A DNA stretch of 64,000 nt from Membranipora membranacea (lineage: Eukaryota > Bryozoa > Gymnolaemata > Cheilostomatida > Membraniporidae): contig OU612074.1 in the NCBI GenBank assembly GCA_914767715.1, positions 11,444,062 to 11,508,061 on the forward strand, given 5' to 3'. The position numbers were made by a program, and so were the translations under genes. Under the pieces are notes generated by a model. It had not been told where the DNA came from. It did not search any database and saw nothing but the letters and a program-made list of their open reading frames with translations. Below are positions 1 through 13,000 of this stretch, one piece after another; within the stretch, counting starts at the first letter, position 1; every line of letters starts with the position of its first letter.

Positions 1-861
1 GATTTATTTGCTGAACCTATAGTCCTCCAGAAAAAACAGCTTAGGCCTTAGAAGGTAAATTAGCTGTTTAATGTTAGTAACCATTTTACAAATTTAGATC
101 AAAAAAGTGTATTCTTGAATTATTAGATTCTTTATATTACTTCTAATCTGAGAAGATATGTGTATACCATTGAGAACCAAAGAATGTTCTTTTCTTTGTT
201 CGTCTATTGTTATCTCAAAATTTATCAATTCAGCAATTCAAATAGTTGTCACACAGATACCAATTATTGTTGTTGCAAATTTTTCATATGAATTATACCT
301 TTGGCTAGCAGTGTCCTCAATTTCTTTTTCAGAGTTTGTGTCACTTTATGAGGCGGCGAGAAGCTCCTGTTTTGAGAACATATCACCTAAAGACACTCTT
401 TCTATGGTTGGCTGAAGAGGTATGCTTAGCTTAGCTTAGTCACTGATTTCTTACAATCACCATTCAAACACTTAGGTTGTGTGTCTGTTGGGACTTAAGA
501 CACTGTCAAATCAGACCATCACGCCTCAGAGATTTACAATTTACTTTTCGTTCATATCATGAAATGGTTCAGACAAGACTTAACAACTAATAAATCCCGA
601 AGCAGTGGTTACCTAAAGTCATGTGTTGTGCCGCTGTATTGTGAACAAGCTATAAAGGATTGTTCATCTCCTTTCAAGTTTGGTAACATTTCGGAAAACA
701 AAAATATGATCTGATGGATGAATTTAAAGAGCTGATAGTTTCCGATGTGTAATAACAGGACTGATAAATGGATGGACTATGGTTGCGGCCAAAGTTTTGC
801 ATGAATTGTATCTTTCATCATACTCAACGTGCAACAATAAAGTCTCACTTTTTTTCCCCAG
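1..861. other. No gene recognised; left-edge spacer or intron
   Basis: AT-rich sequence with short chance reading frames. It lies directly 5' of the exon starting at 862 and could be an intron of that partial gene. A minus-strand stretch at about 300-420 reads like protein (it includes TIERVSLGDMFSKQELLAA) but is stopped by TAA and has no partner exon, so it is not called. Confidence 0.5.
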
Positions 862-1971
862 AATTCAGAATTAGATTACTACAGGGTTGAAGGAAACAAG
901 GACTTGGGAGATGTGTTTCTTAAGTTATTAAACAGATATATTGACTGCCTAGAAACCAATCAACTAGCAAGTTACTTTGTAAGGTTGGTGATCTATGTTG
1001 AGTACAGCATTATTTGTGGAAACGTGTTTAGTGTCTTGTCTTGTCTGGTGACAAGCCTCTTGCTACCCAGGCTTGGACTTTTCCTGCAGTCCCTCTTGTC
1101 TGATAGTCCCAACAATCCACAATATCCTCAGGTATTGCCAGGATCAGAACTTTTCTGCAACAGAAACTCTTCTTTTGTAATGAAAATTATGAAAATCTTG
1201 AAACGCAAAACGATGGAGTATATTACACCAAGTATCATTTAAATAAATTCATAACTGACATGATTGAAATGGTTATCTATTAAAAATATGTTCCATTTCA
1301 CCAATTTTGTTCCAATGCTCAATAACTATCAACTCTTTTGCTCTGCTAGACCTCCTAAAGCTTACCAAAAGCTTTAATATTGCCTCAACTGGGTATTTGT
1401 GGCAAGCATTTGATCATCACTTCACGTTCGATGTGTTGGCTCTGTTTGACTCATAAGCTAATTACAACGTAGTCTCACATCTATGAGAGTGGTGATCTAG
1501 AGATTGAAATCAGTTTTGTCTTTCAAACAGGAGTCGGAACCTGCTTAGCGATAGATTTACAGATGCTCAACTTAAACACGGCATTGAGGTGTTGAAGTCT
1601 CTCCGAAAGGGACCTGATCTTTCTGTAAAGGAGTTCGAGACAAGCTTCTTAAACAACGGAAAGAAAGCATATTATCTGATCATTAGTTTAGGTAGGTATT
1701 CACAAGAAGACAGATACTAACAGTTTGTAAAAATAAAGTGTATAATAAAGCAAAAAATCTAAATTGTTTTGTTAAGCGTTATTTTTGATCTAGATGGGCA
1801 ACATAGCTTTATCAGAGATGTGATCCTGTTAATCATGGTTAAGATTGTTCAGCGATCATTGATTAATTAAATCATTCAATAATCATATTTATATCTGCAG
1901 TATCGTTTCCGGTTTGCCATGCCATTGGTTATTACATGGGAGGCGTAATTGCCAAGCTTTTCAGATTTTGA
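862..1971 (+). CDS. Unrecognised protein, last three exons (partial)
   Basis: Three exons join in frame: 862-983, 1531-1691 and 1901-1971, ending at TGA 1969-1971. Acceptors are strong (tttttccccag, ctttcaaacag, tatatctgcag). The donor after exon 2 is good (TTAG|GTAGGT); the first, AAG|GTTGGT, is weaker. About 117 residues are encoded, starting NSELDYYRVEGNKDLGDVF. A charged, probably helical part (exon 2 includes SDRFTDAQLKHGIEVLKSL) is followed by a hydrophobic C-terminus (AYYLIISLVSFPVCHAIGYY), which could be a tail anchor or transmembrane segment. I recognise no family. Upstream exons are missing or outside the window. After the stop another frame stays open to about 2036, so a frameshifted or decayed longer end is possible. 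Confidence 0.45.
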
Positions 1972-4900
1972 TTATGCCTAATGGAGGAACCATGCTGAGG
2001 AGAGCAAACTATGTAAAACAAGATGGAACAACTAAAGTCTAATCTTTAGTGGCCTGAACTCCGATGATGTACTGCAAAGGTAATCTCTTATTTGCACAGC
2101 CTGATTATATATGAACAGACAGTCGGGGGCGGGCTGTCCTACCTCTTCCTATTAAATAGATTTGCAATTTATTTCCCAAGAGGCATTATCAATTTACTAA
2201 ACTCTATTATTTTTTTCACTGTCCTATTAAATTTGAAATCAGTAGAAACGGAAACTAATGGTAAAGGACTCTCTCATGAGTTAACATTTTGTTGTTTAAT
2301 TCATTATATACGCATTTCCTTATTTATTCCAGCTTATATGTCAAATGAGCCTGAAAGCAAGGTGAAGGCAAATTACTAATCACTGCCTCCGATTGCTAGT
2401 CTTTAGTGCACAGTCTTGGTAGCATATCATTGATGCTTAGTATTTGCTATGAGTGCTCTTGTATTAAAGGGAATTTGTTTTCAGGTTTCAATGCTTTAAT
2501 CCTTGGCACATTATGTAAGACCCGTATTATTTCCCAATCTCATCCCAACCTGGTCTCGAGATCTGACCATTAACATTCAACACAACTATTTAGCCTTTTC
2601 TTGGGATTGTCTGCTCATTTTATGAGAGGGGAAAATCAGATCTAGCTGGCATACATTGCTCAAAAAATATTACTATCAATTACATTATATTTTTAACATT
2701 GAATTCAAGAAGTTCACCACCAAATTAGCACAGAAATAAACGCAATATTGAATTTTCTTCAGATGATCATTTTTACCTCTTTTTGGCGACAAACAAACTT
2801 TTTCTGTAGAAGATATTCATGTATTAATCTTCAGATGATCAAGTATGTTGTCATTAAAAAGATTCTGACCCTCTTAGCCGACATACTTGACTAGGATAAT
2901 TATAGATATGTAGATTCCCTTAAGGGTGCGGGGGGGGGGGGGGGTTTAGGCAAAAAAGTGAGATCCATATTGCTTTAGAAGTGACACAAACCAATGGTTG
3001 GTGTCTAAGCAGATGCGGGGAATAGTAATTCGTCATTCAAAGATCTGAAGGAATGTGATTGGAGCACTATGTAAAAAAATTTCAATATCTTTTCTAGACG
3101 TGCATAAGGTCCGGTTAGGAGGTTGGGGGTTGGCTCTTCATTGAGGTGGTAGAAAATGTCAAGATAAATTAAAACAAATAAAAGTGACAGGTCATAAAAA
3201 TTAGATGATAAACAGTGATTGGGAAGTAGTATTATGACCAGTATATGGACTACAGTTATCTATAGGTCTGGATATAAGTTTGAGCCTCCTTTTGTATAAT
3301 GGGCAGGAGATCCAACTAGACCACAATAAAAGTTTATACTGTCTAAATGAGAATCAGATCTTGTTACTTTTTAATGTATGAGCCCTAGTTTTTGTGGATT
3401 GTGTATTCTTAAATTCTGTCCTTCTCGATGTTGTCTTCCTTGGCTCATTTCGAGATCTACCGACCGTTTTTGCTTCCGTATCTCTGCAAAAAAAAATTGA
3501 ATTGCTACATATGATGCGTTCTCTCATGGCTTCTTACTGTACTATCGTAGTCATGATCTTATGTACGGTTTTTATGAACGATCTTATGAAGGTTGAGATT
3601 GATGTAAGGAGTGGATGGCAGAGAGAGCAAGTTACAGCTTATGAATTAAAACCAAAGAAAAATTATCAGCAGGTTTTGTGTATTAGAAAAATTAGAACGA
3701 GAGCGCAGGGTTGTGCTTAAGAATAAATGGTAAGGGGTGCAAATCTTCTTGAGAATGCACAGTAACATCAGGTTGAGTATTGTAAGCCCCCCCCCCCCCC
3801 TAATTGGGACTGGTGCTAAGCCCCTGTCTCCGAACTCTAATACACCGTTACAGTTTTACAATAACACTCAGTGGTGCAATGATCAAAACAGATAAATCCA
3901 CTTTGTTTCATTCAACAACAACATATAAGACAAAAAAATTTGCATGCGGGAAGAATAAGCTTGTGAATGGGTGTTGGTTGGCAATATTACAATCAATATT
4001 ATCCCCATCAAAACAAATTTGATATCTTAACGTGCTTTTAAATCATGGTAGCTTCAGTGTCACATCTCCTGTCACCCAACTTAGGGCTCGAGGTGAGAGA
4101 ATGCTGTAGGGAAACCATATTATTACACCTTTAATACTTCTAAAACAAGGTAAGTGTGGAATTTGTCTGTTGGATTGCAATAACTACTCACAATTGACTG
4201 GGAGTAGATTGTAGGGTTATACTTGTTGCTAATGAACTGTCATCTTGTGTCACATAGCTGGCTGAGTTACGTAATCTTGTTGGTGACTCCTGTGGGGTCA
4301 GATTAGATCCGGTGATCTTATTGAGCTGCCCTCTTCCACGCTATATTGATAAAGATATGGTACGAAAATGTTCAATGTCTTTCGATACTCCCAGCGCCAA
4401 CACATTGGTAGGTAAGCATAGACAAACTGGCGTCAAATGGGATCTTTCAGCAAACAGTTTCAGCAATGAGTAGACGTGTCTGGCCGCGATGTCAAAAATT
4501 TTCAATGCTTGAAATTATTATAGACTATTGTTCAACCATTGCGGAGTCATCTAATTAAACTTATTCTGATACAAGAATCAGACGTATAGAAATTTTATCT
4601 GGAACAAACCTTTGAGAATGATCGAATTTTTCTGGTGCGGGTCTTCCTGAGCTCCAGTATTACTCCAGCATCTTCTGAAGTCAGTGCTTATCTTCTGCCC
4701 CGCTTCCGTAATACTGCATGCTTAGCTGTTTCTGTTAAATTTTCTTTACAAGATTTGCGTATACCAAGAGAGCTCATTCTTGCACTGAGAACAAACATAG
4801 GTATAGGTTCAAACACATAACAGTCAGTAGATTGGAACTCCATCCCTGCTTGTATTATCACTGTCAAACAATTTCCAGAACACGAATGTACGAGTTAGTG

Positions 4901-6040
4901 AATGCCTATGGCCGTCGTCATCTATTAAAACACGTTGAGTCAATTTTCTTGAATTAGGTAATGGTTGATGAATCATCACACTTTATGGAACCACTCTCAC
5001 AACGGCAACAGGATTTATGGTGATGATAGATATTGCCAGGTAGAAATGCAAAGTTTTTTTTGCATCAGAAAGGGTTTCTTCTGATTTCACTTCTGATCTT
5101 CTCTTTGATGACAATGCAATTCTGTTTGATCTATCTATACAAAAAGTGAGGGTTAAGCCAAAGGTTTGGTAATATTCATTTGGCCCCAACCCATACAACC
5201 ATATATCAGTTTTGAAGCCTTAGAAGATAATGGATGCACTACGTAAATTGGAGGTTGTTGTGACAATTCCTATACAACATTAATCATGACATTTGACAAA
5301 AATTGAGCCCAATTATAATTAGTCTAGAATTGTCTTCAGGAAATTAAAAAAAATTTAAATTGGTAGACTATCGTTCACTTCGCTAATCACACCTAATAAA
5401 TCTTAAAACCTGACAAAAGCGCTAACTACAAAGAAGTTGGGACGTCTTTTGCCATGTTAACATCATAAAAAGTAATTCACTTAGCTGAGTTGTCTGCTCA
5501 TGTCCATTTTTTGAAAACCATCCGGTTTTACGAAAGCAAGTTGTATTCTTGTTGTAATACTACAGTGTTGACCGATGAAAATTTGGGCAAGAGGACAGAA
5601 CTTTTGATTATTGTTGTGCACGTTATTTAGCAGACATTTCCTTTTAAAATAGATCTGAAACCAGACAGAAACAGCTGACAAGGAGAAAGAATTTTTAACA
5701 CCGCTGAAACAAATTCGAGGATGGAAATGTATAACATCAAATGACAAGGAAAGGTCAGCTAGCCTTGAATTTTGATCAGTGTGAAAAGTTTACCAACCCT
5801 CCTGTTAGTACTTCTCACTTGTACGATATCAGCTTGATTAAAAGGAATAAGTTAGGAAGAGTCAAACAATGGTACCTGTTATGTGTAGAGGTAGAGTGTT
5901 GACGCCAAATGTGTGCCATATATCCTCAAATTAACCTTTTCCCAAGTTGGCCAGCAATCTTTGGGAACTTCAGTAAACTATTAGTCTGAAAAAATTGAAT
6001 TCAATCAGGTATGGAAACTCGAGTTTCAGGCAATCTTGAT
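1972..6040. other. Gene-free spacer with homopolymers
   Basis: No reading frame here gains support from splice sites or a recognisable domain. It holds a G run of about 16 near 2930-2945 and a C run of about 14 near 3787-3800, and otherwise unstructured AT-rich sequence. The open frame at 3394-3720 (108 codons) shows no domain and is taken as chance. Confidence 0.5.
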
Positions 6041-6565
6041 TACCCTCAGTGGTGGAAATCGGCCTATACGGGCCTATACGGTGTATAGGAAGTTCACATC
6101 AATGCCTATACACCTTCAATAAATGGATAGGCACTTATAACCTATCATTTTATTTTATTATGTTTATTATTATGCCTCCTGTCACTTCAGTTAAACATGC
6201 TCTTAGATTTAGGCTCAAAAAGTCATAAAGATACACCAGAAACACTGTAATTAGGGCACAAATATAAAAAAACATGGTCGAGAGAAGACAATCACGAATT
6301 TTTGTTCCGTGAAATTTTTCATCCTGTAGGGTATGTGGCGCAGGGTTGTTATGAATGACGACTGCTAAATCAATATAGTGCAGAGAACGGTTAATGAATG
6401 AATTTATCTTCTATTGTACAATGTCTCTAGACAATGAAAATATATTTACTTTCATCTTATTTAAAAAAGTAAGTAAAAAGTATTTGCAAGTGGTAGCTTA
6501 TTGGGCTGGTTTTGTAGAGCACCAGGAATATATGCCTCATAGATGAACAGGGGAATAATTTCTAA

Positions 6566-7020
6566 CCCTATAGTGGGCATGCTAATTAGCGCCATCAACC
6601 CAGCCCCCAGCATCCTCGGGTGTATACCTCTTATGTGTACTTTTCTTCTGACTGACTCATGGAAAGACATGTGACAGCATGGAGAGACATGCTGACAAGC
6701 TGGAAAGGCAGCTTAAAACTCACTACAAGGGGTCCCAGCAATGGGCCATATAAGGCCAACAACGCTAACATGTACGCTGGGTTGCATAGGGTGGCAATGG
6801 TGGAGTGGAATGAGCTATGGGACGCGAGAACACAACTCTGAGTAGCGAATAGCGGGCATGCTAATTAGCGCCATCAACCCATTCTTTATTGGGTATGATG
6901 AGACGGTGCAATCGGTTAGGGCACTTGCTATTCGCTGCCAGGCGATTGGTGCCGCAAGAGTCATGGGGAAACGTTCAAGGTTGATTGTTCCAGCCCCCAG
7001 CACCCTCCGATGAATACTTC
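6566..7020 (+). repeat. Two copies of a SINE-like repeat, one with a tRNA-like insert
   Basis: The motif gggcatgctaattagcgcca occurs near 6577 and again near 6854. In the first copy it is followed directly by the gcccccagcatcctc segment (about 6600). In the second copy about 120 bases intervene before the same segment (about 6990). The extra bases resemble a tRNA gene: an A-box-like stretch (gtgcaatcggttagggca, about 6906-6923) and a degenerate B-box-like stretch. The first copy is either internally deleted or the second carries an insertion. Confidence 0.45.
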
Positions 7021-8560
7021 TTCCGTAAATTTAACCAAGAAGTGGTAAAACTAAAAGTCTTGCGATATCAACTGAGAGCTAGCTGTCAGACTGTATAATC
7101 GTTTGGTCTTTTGGTAGTGTTCAAGTCCCTTACTGACATAGAAATAAATTCGGGAAGTAAGTGTATACTGTTGTTATAGTGTTACACTGGTATCGCTACA
7201 CAACCGCATACAGAGTTGATATGCATGATGCGTTATAGGATGACATTTTTTTAAGGATACATTGTCACTGAGTTGGTTGAAAATTCTCCGCCTAACAAGA
7301 AAACGAGATTCTATCGCACACGCTGCACTGAGTTGAGTGTCTTTTAGTCAGTTAGCCGAATCTCTCTGAAGAAGCAATCAAATGGAGATTCAAACCTCCA
7401 AAAACATGAACAAACCCATTTTATATTATGACTGTGGCTGCATACTATGTCCCTTGTGAGAGACTTCAGGAAAATATGTCAATCAAGGTATGAGGTGCTG
7501 ACAAACTCTCTCCAGCTCACTAGCATCGCAGAACACAGAACATTAGTAATATATTGTATGGCTTATACATGGGGAATACGTCGTCTAGTAATGCAGCATA
7601 CTAAAATACCAACTGTCATCTACTTTTCTAGGAAGAAAGAAGAAGAAAGAAAGCACTGCTTGAAAGATCAGGTTTATTAATATACAAAACAACAGTTGGT
7701 GGATTAATAATGACTCTATTACTATACTGTTACTAAATACCTTGCCATTCATTAACAGAAAACTTACCCCTTTCAATAAGACCATTAATATTTTCCGTCT
7801 TGACTAGTAATCATTCAGCGTTTACTAAACCCAATAGTATAGATATCAGTTTCAGAATGAGCGAATGATGACAATGTATGTCTGCTTATCGGTTGTCATA
7901 TAATTTAACCACATTGTTGATATACTTAAAGCTTATCAGCAGGTACTCAACATTTGAAGTAACAACCCGAAGCTAAAATTAGACATTCACTTATAAGGTT
8001 ATGACGCACAGTCCAGCCGTAAACTAAAAAAAGCCACATACTTTTTCAGTCCTATTGGGTAACCGGATTTTGTTTAGACACTCGCATATCTGATTTCTAA
8101 ACTGCCAATGTGTCAAAAAACTTAGAAAGTATGCTATTTCAGCTGACGAGGATCTACGAGAACACAGTTCTCACTGGATTATGTGCAACAAACTGTGTGA
8201 ATATGTCTCTTTTTGAACAATGAATCAATCATACAGATCATTTCAGAGCTATATTTCTGCATAAATGTTATGCTCACCATGCATTTGAATATTAACTTGA
8301 TTATAGTTATTGCAAAAGATTTCCTTGTGGGCTGCACCCTTTTTAGGCTTGTTGGTGAGCACAACTCCCAAAATATGAAAATCGAAACATAGTTTTTGAT
8401 GTGATCAGGAGATATATTGTATAAAAATAACCAAACAAACATTGAGAGTTCGTGGTTCGGTTTTTCTTACCTACCCCATTCGGTACATGGGATTAGCATG
8501 CATGCATTGATATGCAATTCTTCTTGTGAAGCCAGATAGAGTTTTGACTCGCAACGAATG
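7021..8560. other. Gene-free spacer
   Basis: No coding exon or ordered repeat is visible. Short open frames on both strands (for example plus 7447-7680) lack splice support and any recognisable domain. Confidence 0.45.
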
Positions 8561-8566
8561 TATAAG

Positions 8567-8666
8567 GTGGCGTGAATGAACGGATAGCGCGCTTGCAAAC
8601 AATGACTTCAGTGGACATTAACGCAGGAGGCCCGGGTTTTAATCCCGGCCACGGCTGATGTCTTTT
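8567..8666 (+). repeat. tRNA-derived SINE (tRNA-like head)
   Basis: A tRNA-like region with an A-box-like segment (tggcgtgaatgaacggatag) and, about 50 bases on, a T-arm/B-box-like segment (cccgggttttaatcccgg). The spacing suits an RNA polymerase III promoter. It is not called a functional tRNA because the acceptor stem does not close and unrelated sequence follows. Confidence 0.5.
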
Positions 8667-8951
8667 TCATCGTGGAAATTATAAGCATTCAACATCAGAA
8701 ATGGACCACTAATTCGAAGCATGGAACCATAGTGGTTGCAACCCTTCAGTGAGTGCTTATCACACTGATACTGAAACATATTGTTATCAGAAGATTGTGA
8801 TCAGTGACTGCTTTAGTATTTGCTAATCGATTATCTAAAATCAATACTTTAGATTGTATATACAATGGTACAGGAATTCACCTCAGTATCAGTTATCAAA
8901 CACGCCTACTTACTGTGACTGTAACTGACATTATTTATCATTGAGGTTGAA

Positions 8952-8961
8952 GGGGAATCCC
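8952..8961. promoter_or_regulatory. NF-kappaB-type site, repeat unit 1
   Basis: GGGGAATCCC fits the published kappaB consensus GGGRNWYYCC and sits in a near-palindrome (tgaaggggaatccccctca). It recurs at the same place in all three units, about 1.06 kb upstream of the TRIM-like start codon. Function is inferred from motif and position only. Confidence 0.3.
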
Positions 8962-9260
8962 CCTCATTTATCAATTGACTGTAATGTGTTGGCATTCTTT
9001 AAGAAGTCAGTTTCAGTTTGTATCACAAGTAAGGAAGCTGGTTGTATTAAAAACTTAGAGAGCTGAATAAGGGCAAGGCTTTGCTGAAATTTCATCCATA
9101 CTACCTCAGTGGAACTGTGTAAGTAAGTGTGTGCATAGAATATAAGAGCATATGATTGTCTGGACAATAACCAAGTGCTTTGTTTCAGTTGTATTGCATG
9201 TGATTTGACACAGCCTACTTACTGTGACTGTAACTGACATTATTTATCATTGAGGTTGAA

Positions 9261-9270
9261 GGGGAATCCC
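9261..9270. promoter_or_regulatory. NF-kappaB-type site, repeat unit 2
   Basis: Second copy of GGGGAATCCC, about 750 bases upstream of the TRIM-like start codon. Confidence 0.3.
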
Positions 9271-9571
9271 CCTCATTTATCAATTGACTGTAATGTGTTG
9301 GCATTCTTTAAGAAGTCAGTTTCAGTTTGTATCACAAGTAAGGAAGCTGGTTGTATTGAAAACTTAGAGAGCTGAATAAGGGCAAGGCTTTGCTGAAATT
9401 TCAACCATACTACCTCAGTGGAACTGTGTAAGTAAGTGTGTGCATAGAATATAAGAGCATTTATGATTGTCTGGACAATAACCAAGTGCTTTGTTTCAGT
9501 TGTATTGCATGTGATTTGACACAGCCTACTTACTGTGACTGTAACTGACATTATTTATCATTGAGGTTGAA

Positions 9572-9581
9572 GGGGAATCCC
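9572..9581. promoter_or_regulatory. NF-kappaB-type site, repeat unit 3
   Basis: Third copy of GGGGAATCCC, about 430 bases upstream of the TRIM-like start codon and the closest of the three. Confidence 0.3.
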
Positions 9582-10012
9582 CCTCATTTATCAATTGACT
9601 GTAACGTGTTGGCATTCTTTAAGAAGTCAGTTTCAGTTTGTTTCACAAGTAAGGAAGCTGGTTGTATTGAAAACTTAGAGAGCTGAATAAGGGCAAGGCT
9701 TTGCTGAAATTTCATTCATACTACCTCAGTGGAACTGTGTAAGTAAGTGTGTGCATAGAATATAAGAGCATATGATTGTCTGGTCATTAACCAAGTGCTT
9801 TGTTTCAGTTGTATTGCATGTGATTTGACACAGCAACAACTACTGGTGATTCAGCTTAATTATAAGTATTCTGTTTGAAATGGACCAAGCTGGGAATTTC
9901 ATGCGAATACACAAATCACAATGGCTGCACATGGATTCAGCCTTGACCATGAAGGCTCTTGATACCTGCCCCTTGACTCAAATGTTCTTACAGATTAACG
10001 TCAGCTAGGATC

Positions 10013-13000
10013 ATGGCTGCCTCACTCACAGAAGACTCACAACATCTTGTTACATGCGGTAACTGTTTGGAGGAGGAAGGGTACATTCTCAACCCCGTGC
10101 TTCTACCTTGTTCACACTGTTGCTGTGAGACTTGCCTGAGGAATCAGCTTAAAAAGTCTGACGTAGTAAAGTGCAGAGTTTGCGAGTAAGTATGTTCTAT
10201 ACCACAGGTCCTCTGTTTAGAAAAATGGTAGGCGAGGCAAAACTCCGAGGCGAGTTCGAAGCCCTACCAGGAGGGGTGCTGAACGTTCTTCCCCAAGCAA
10301 TTTTAGCTTTTAGCCAAACTCAGCCCGAGCATAACTCAGCCCGAGCAAAACTTAGCCCGAACTGTCTCTAACACTAACAACTGTTGCAAAATTAAATTTT
10401 CCCATAATATGAGTGAAAACACAGAATAGGAAACTGCTCTCAGGTCTCTACTTCTGAGTCTTATTGTCTAGGCTGTCATTTTTGCTATATATTTCCAGTG
10501 AAAAATCTGCAGTTTCTGTGGAAAGTTTGCCTTCTGCTTTGGAGAATATCCCTCCGATATTCTGTGATACCTGCACAAAAAAGGGGAAACATAGAATGAC
10601 GTCTAAAGTATTCTGAATTCAGTGTGACAGGAAGTTCTGTTCTTTACATCAAGAGGTAAAGTGTGCTGGCTTTGCTTCCACAGAGAAATGAAGGTGCTGT
10701 GCCACTGCAATCTGAAATAAATTGCTCGCTCAAAATAAACTGAAAAGAGACGTCTTCTTATCTTTTTCTACCTCCTCAAAAGTTGAAGAAACAGTTCAAG
10801 CTGTATTGTGTAAACCAGTGTCCCATCTCCTACTAACTATATGCGAAATTTACGCAATGATTCAGGTTATTCTTCTATTACAGACCCATATGGACCTCAA
10901 TGAACACCACAGCGTATTGGCGATCAAAGAATACCTTGAATCTACAGTAGGTGCAGAGCAGAGGTTTTGTGACACACATAAGAGCCAACCCATTGTGCTT
11001 GGCTGTTCAGACTGCTGGAGATTTTATTGTTTACACTGTATGTCATCTGCCGATATCTGTGTTGATGGTGAGTTGCAACAAATGTTGATGTTGGTTGCGA
11101 TCACAGGCTAATTCTATCATCCCCCACATTCCAAAACATTGGCAGAGAAATAGGTCCAGACAGCAATGTCTTCGCCAATTTGGGCCAATTTGACTTGGGT
11201 GCACATGAAGATCCGGAAATCAGTGGACTGCAGCTAAATTGAAATCAATGACCATCAACATTTCGATTATGAAGACAAAAAACTGAACCATCTTCTACTG
11301 CTCTGAAAACTGTTCTTCTACCACCGTGATAGAAAGTGAAACTTCTAGCCTGAATTCTGAATAGTAATTAGCCACCTCTTAGAGCAAGACATCCTGTTCA
11401 TTGATATACTTTGTTAAGTAACAGCTCAAACATGCCCTCCTGCGAGATGCCCACATGGCACAGTTTGGGCACACGCCAAACTGAAACGTGACTTGTGTAC
11501 AGGAGCCATGGGTTGATTGATAATTCCAGCCCTCGGTACCTTATGGTGTTAAATTTTTCATCATGACTCTGTTTATCAAAAGCGGAAATTTGACAAAACT
11601 TTTATTTTATTAGGCAAACACCACAAATTTATGTCGCTCTCAGAGTTGTCACATGAAGTGAAATCCAAATTTGAGCCAGAGCAGTTGGAAGCGGAAAAAG
11701 TGATTGATGAATGGTCTGCAGTAGTGAAAGAAGCAACAATACTCCTCTCAACCTGGGATAATGAGACAGAGGAAGGGGAAACACTGATTGATGAAACAGA
11801 AGAGAAACAGGTGAAATGTCTGAATCATCAAAGTATATGGATATGTTGTCATCAGACTGATTTCTGTGCAATGTTCCGTTTCAGTGCGTCAACACTGGAA
11901 TTTGTTGTTTGGGTAAACATTATAATTTAAGTATATGGAGATACTTTGATAAGGCCAGCTTTATCTGCATGATGGACAAGTTGTTTGGTAAGCAGTAAAA
12001 TCATGAGGCAATTTTTAAATGTAAGTTAGGAATATAATAGCACAGTGAGAATTAATTTTTCAGCATGATGCCATTAGGGAGAAGTATGCCAAGCTGAAAA
12101 CAGAATATCAGGGGAAAAGAATATCAGCAAAAGAAAAGCTTGAAAACTATCTGGAGAAAGATGCAGGAGCAAAAGTGAAGGAACTTCATCAGAAGCTGAA
12201 AGAGTTTCGCTCTGAAGTGTCTAACAAACATTGTGTGAGTACAATAGACAACCCTACAATACTTCAACTACTACTCAAATCTAAATTTATAGATGCACCT
12301 CCCCATACTGGTATCATTTGCAGGTATCAGTCTTATTAAGAGCATTATGACATACATTTACCTATTAGCTATGCAGAAAAGAAAACTTTTCCAACCTTTC
12401 TCAACCACAAAAGTTGTCCCATCTCTACGTTTATTCAATATAGAAAAATACAGGATATCCTCATATTTCAGAGCAGCCTCCCCCCCCCCCTGTAATAGGT
12501 CAATATATGTGAATAAAATGATTATTAGCATGACATTCACCATGTTTTTTTGCATCGGCAAGTCTTACAAACCAAAAAGTGGTAATATGGCACTAAGACC
12601 AAGAAAATCATTTTTGATTGTCTCAAAATTTGGTCATTTATTTTAAAATGAGTAGCAAATGCAGCACCATTACAGCTTGCCATATACCTTGTAGGTGGAT
12701 TTGGTGAAGAAAAAAACCGAGGTGATGGCGCACATTTGCGATGCTGTGAATATCAATTTCCCCGTGCTTGTCATTGATGAACGACAAAAACCGCAAGTCA
12801 AAGGTAATTAGACATCACTCATAATATTGATAGAGTTTGGAAATTCTAAATACTAGAAACTAAGAGTAAAGGTAGCAGAGAGCCATGCTTTTTTTCAACA
12901 GGGATATAACTGACACACATTTTTTGTGTCTCGATCTATTTCACTTTGCTATTGTAAATGAAAACTATTGTGATTTTTCTCCTCAAGCTACTTCAAATAG

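Larger units (their letters stand above)
8905..9833. repeat. Three tandem copies of a ~310-base unit
   Basis: Units at 8905-9213 (309), 9214-9524 (311) and 9525-9833 (309) are nearly identical, with only scattered substitutions and a 2-base indel. Each starts cctacttactgtgactgtaa and ends at tgatttgacacag. High identity indicates recent duplication. Minus-strand open frames inside the units (up to 92 codons) repeat with the unit and are not called genes. The array ends about 180 bases before the start codon of the TRIM-like gene. Confidence 0.93.

Noticed and set aside
280-420. Minus-strand stretch TIERVSLGDMFSKQELLAA
   Set aside because: Interrupted by TAA and without a second exon; at most a decayed exon.
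3394-3720. 108-codon plus-strand open frame
   Set aside because: No domain, no splice support, a run of A inside, and atypical codon use; taken as chance.
8964-9551. Repeated minus-strand open frames (67 and 92 codons) sharing LIFYAHTYLHSSTEVVW
   Set aside because: They repeat exactly with the 310-base tandem unit, have no splice context or domain, and are best explained as frames inside a satellite.
8905-9833. CRISPR-like array
   Set aside because: Units are 310 bases with no short-repeat/spacer pattern, and the genome is animal.
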